From: an uncultured Novosphingobium sp. | GTDB taxonomy: Bacteria; Pseudomonadota; Alphaproteobacteria; Sphingomonadales; Sphingomonadaceae | DNA length: 36,526 nucleotides | Reading direction: 5' to 3' | NCBI GenBank assembly: GCA_937864195.1 | Contig: CALMJG010000038.1 | Coordinates: 1-36,526, forward strand | In this document: positions 35,228-36,526 of the stretch, piece after piece | How positions within the stretch are numbered: position 1 is the stretch's first letter | How the letters are laid out: each line of letters opens with the position of its first letter | The notes under the pieces: model-generated | The model's database searches: none | Seen by the model: the letters and a program-made list of their open reading frames with translations, nothing else | What the model was told of the DNA's origin: nothing | Program-made: the position numbers and the translations under genes

Positions 35228-36526
35228 TCAGTTCACCATCGCCCAGGTGATCGCGGCGGTCACGCCCAGCAGCATGACCAGTGCATAGGAATAGAGGTAG
35301 CCCGACTGGACCCGCTGCGCGACCCTGGTGCCCTGCAGCACCAGCCAGGCCGAACCGTTCGGACCGAAGCGGTCGATGAAGCCGATGTCGCCCAGCTTCC
35401 AGAACTGCCGTCCGAGCCAGAATGCAGGCCGCACGAAGATCAGGTTGTAGAGCTCGTCGAAGTACCACTTGTTGAAGAAGAACAGGTACAGCGGCCGGAC
35501 TGCGGCGGCGAACTTCGCCGGGAAGCCGGGATTGGCGATGTAGCCATACCAGGCGACCGCAAGGCCGGTGATCATCACCGCGAACGGCGCCCACTTCACC
35601 CAGGTCGGGACCGAGTGGAGCTGGTGGATCAGGTGCTCGCTGAAGGCGATGCTGCCCTGCCAGAAGTGCCCGGTGCCCTCGCTGATGAACGAATGATGGA
35701 AAAAGTAGCCCGCGAGCACGGCACCCAGCGAGAGGACGATCAGCGGCACCAGCATCGGCAGCGGGCTTTCGTGCGGGTGATAGCCCGCAGTGCCGTCGTC
35801 ATGCTTGGCGTGGCCATGATCGCCATGACCGTGGTGGTCATCATGGACAGCGTGCTGGATATGCTCCGACTGGTCCCAGCGCGGCTTGCCGAAGAAGGTC
35901 AGGAACATCAGGCGCCAGGAATAGAAGCTGGTCAGCAGGGCAGCGGTGATACCCATCCAGAAGCCGAACCGGCCGCTGACGGTCGCGCTGCCATAGGCTG
36001 CCTCGAGGATCGAGTCCTTGGAATAGAAACCCGCGAAGCCGAACACGTCGACAATGCCGACGCCGGTGATCGCCAGCGTACCCATCATCATCGCCCAGTA
36101 GGTCAGCGGGATCTTCTTCCGCAGGCCGCCGTAGTACCGCATGTCCTGTTCGTGATGCATGGCATGGATCACCGAACCGGCGCCGAGGAACAGCAGGGCC
36201 TTGAAGAAGGCATGGGTGAACAGGTGGAACATCGCCGCACCCGGCGCACCGACGCCAGCGGCCACGAACATATAGCCGAGCTGCGAACAGGTCGAATAGG
36301 CGATGACGCGCTTGATGTCCCACTGGGTCGTGCCGACCGTTGCCGCGAAGAACAGCGTTGCCGCGCCGACATAGGTCACCACGTTCATCGCGGTTTCGCT
36401 GGCAGCGAACATCGGCGAGAGGCGGCAGACCATGAAGACGCCGGCGGTGACCATCGTCGCCGCGTGGATCAGCGCCGACACCGGGGTCGGGCCTTCCATC
36501 GCGTCGGGAAGCCAGGTGTGCAGGCC
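35228..36526 (-). CDS. nuoL: NADH-quinone oxidoreductase subunit L (5' part outside window)
   Basis: This frame runs off the right edge: the first visible residues are [20 protein letters not shown], the conserved middle of NuoL, so about the N-terminal third lies beyond the window. 432 residues are visible. The conserved [15 protein letters not shown] (the long amphipathic region precursor) and [14 protein letters not shown] are present. NuoL is the distal proton-pumping subunit, with a long lateral helix at its C-terminus. A His-rich loop (17 His within about 31 residues) is encoded at 35771-35863. The stop is one base from the nuoM start. Confidence 0.97.
   Translation of the reverse strand, partial: GLHTWLPDAMEGPTPVSALIHAATMVTAGVFMVCRLSPMFAASETAMNVVTYVGAATLFFAATVGTTQWDIKRVIAYSTCSQLGYMFVAAGVGAPGAAMFHLFTHAFFKALLFLGAGSVIHAMHHEQDMRYYGGLRKKIPLTYWAMMMGTLAITGVGIVDVFGFAGFYSKDSILEAAYGSATVSGRFGFWMGITAALLTSFYSWRLMFLTFFGKPRWDQSEHIQHAVHDDHHGHGDHGHAKHDDGTAGYHPHESPLPMLVPLIVLSLGAVLAGYFFHHSFISEGTGHFWQGSIAFSEHLIHQLHSVPTWVKWAPFAVMITGLAVAWYGYIANPGFPAKFAAAVRPLYLFFFNKWYFDELYNLIFVRPAFWLGRQFWKLGDIGFIDRFGPNGSAWLVLQGTRVAQRVQSGYLYSYALVMLLGVTAAITWAMVN

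Noticed and set aside
33679..35250. 523-codon plus-strand frame rich in His, Gln, Arg and Asp opposite nuoM
   Set aside because: Antisense of a certain membrane protein; same explanation as for comEC.

Overview
The window reads as a stretch of chromosome from an alphaproteobacterium of the order Sphingomonadales (Novosphingobium/Sphingobium-like). The reasons are high GC with long antisense open frames, alphaproteobacterial gene neighbourhoods (grxC-nitrilase-DUF1178; trpG-trpD-trpC-moaC-lexA-comEC; gltX-gltA; nuoLMN-birA-coaX-rnj-DUF1467), LexA boxes of the GTTC-N7-GTTC type and a CtrA-type TTAA-N7-TTAA site. The genus is inference. I saw no rRNA, tRNA, CRISPR array, insertion sequence or prophage, and the coding density is high.

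Layout. 1-1687 (minus): a grxC-nitrilase-DUF1178 operon. 1715-2324 (plus): a small heat-shock protein with a putative RpoH promoter and a 5' leader ending in a hairpin that closely matches a ROSE RNA thermometer. 2325-2711: a non-coding, hairpin-rich gap. 2712-5687 (minus): tpiA, secG and pyrG. 5941-16867 (plus): a PpiD-like periplasmic folding factor, trpE, a REP-like palindrome, two alpha/beta hydrolases, trpG-trpD-trpC, an unknown lipoprotein, moaC (without an adjacent moeA) and lexA, whose promoter carries two LexA boxes in opposite orientation. 16861-19089 (minus): comEC, overlapping the lexA 3' end. 19118-22131 (plus): gltX, gltA and a small membrane protein.

22072-28779 is the least understood part. 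A four-gene minus-strand operon encodes an Hpt-like protein, a membrane protein with a possible nucleotidyltransferase-like N-terminus, an all-helical protein of unknown function, and a histidine-kinase-like ATPase. It is divergent from an 871-residue membrane-anchored coiled-coil protein. The 68-bp divergent promoter holds a perfect TTAA-N7-TTAA CtrA-type site. The kinase-like protein has Pro, and the Hpt-like protein has Leu, where the phosphorylated His is expected, so both partners of a would-be phosphorelay appear unable to carry phosphate by the usual route. This locus is the best candidate for an undescribed system, perhaps a cell-cycle or polarity module that works by binding.

28776-36526 (minus): a tightly packed run nuoL(partial)-nuoM-nuoN-birA-coaX-rnj-DUF1467, with neighbouring genes overlapping or separated by a few bases, joining complex I proton-pumping subunits to biotin and CoA cofactor genes and the RNA-decay enzyme RNase J. 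The window ends inside nuoL.
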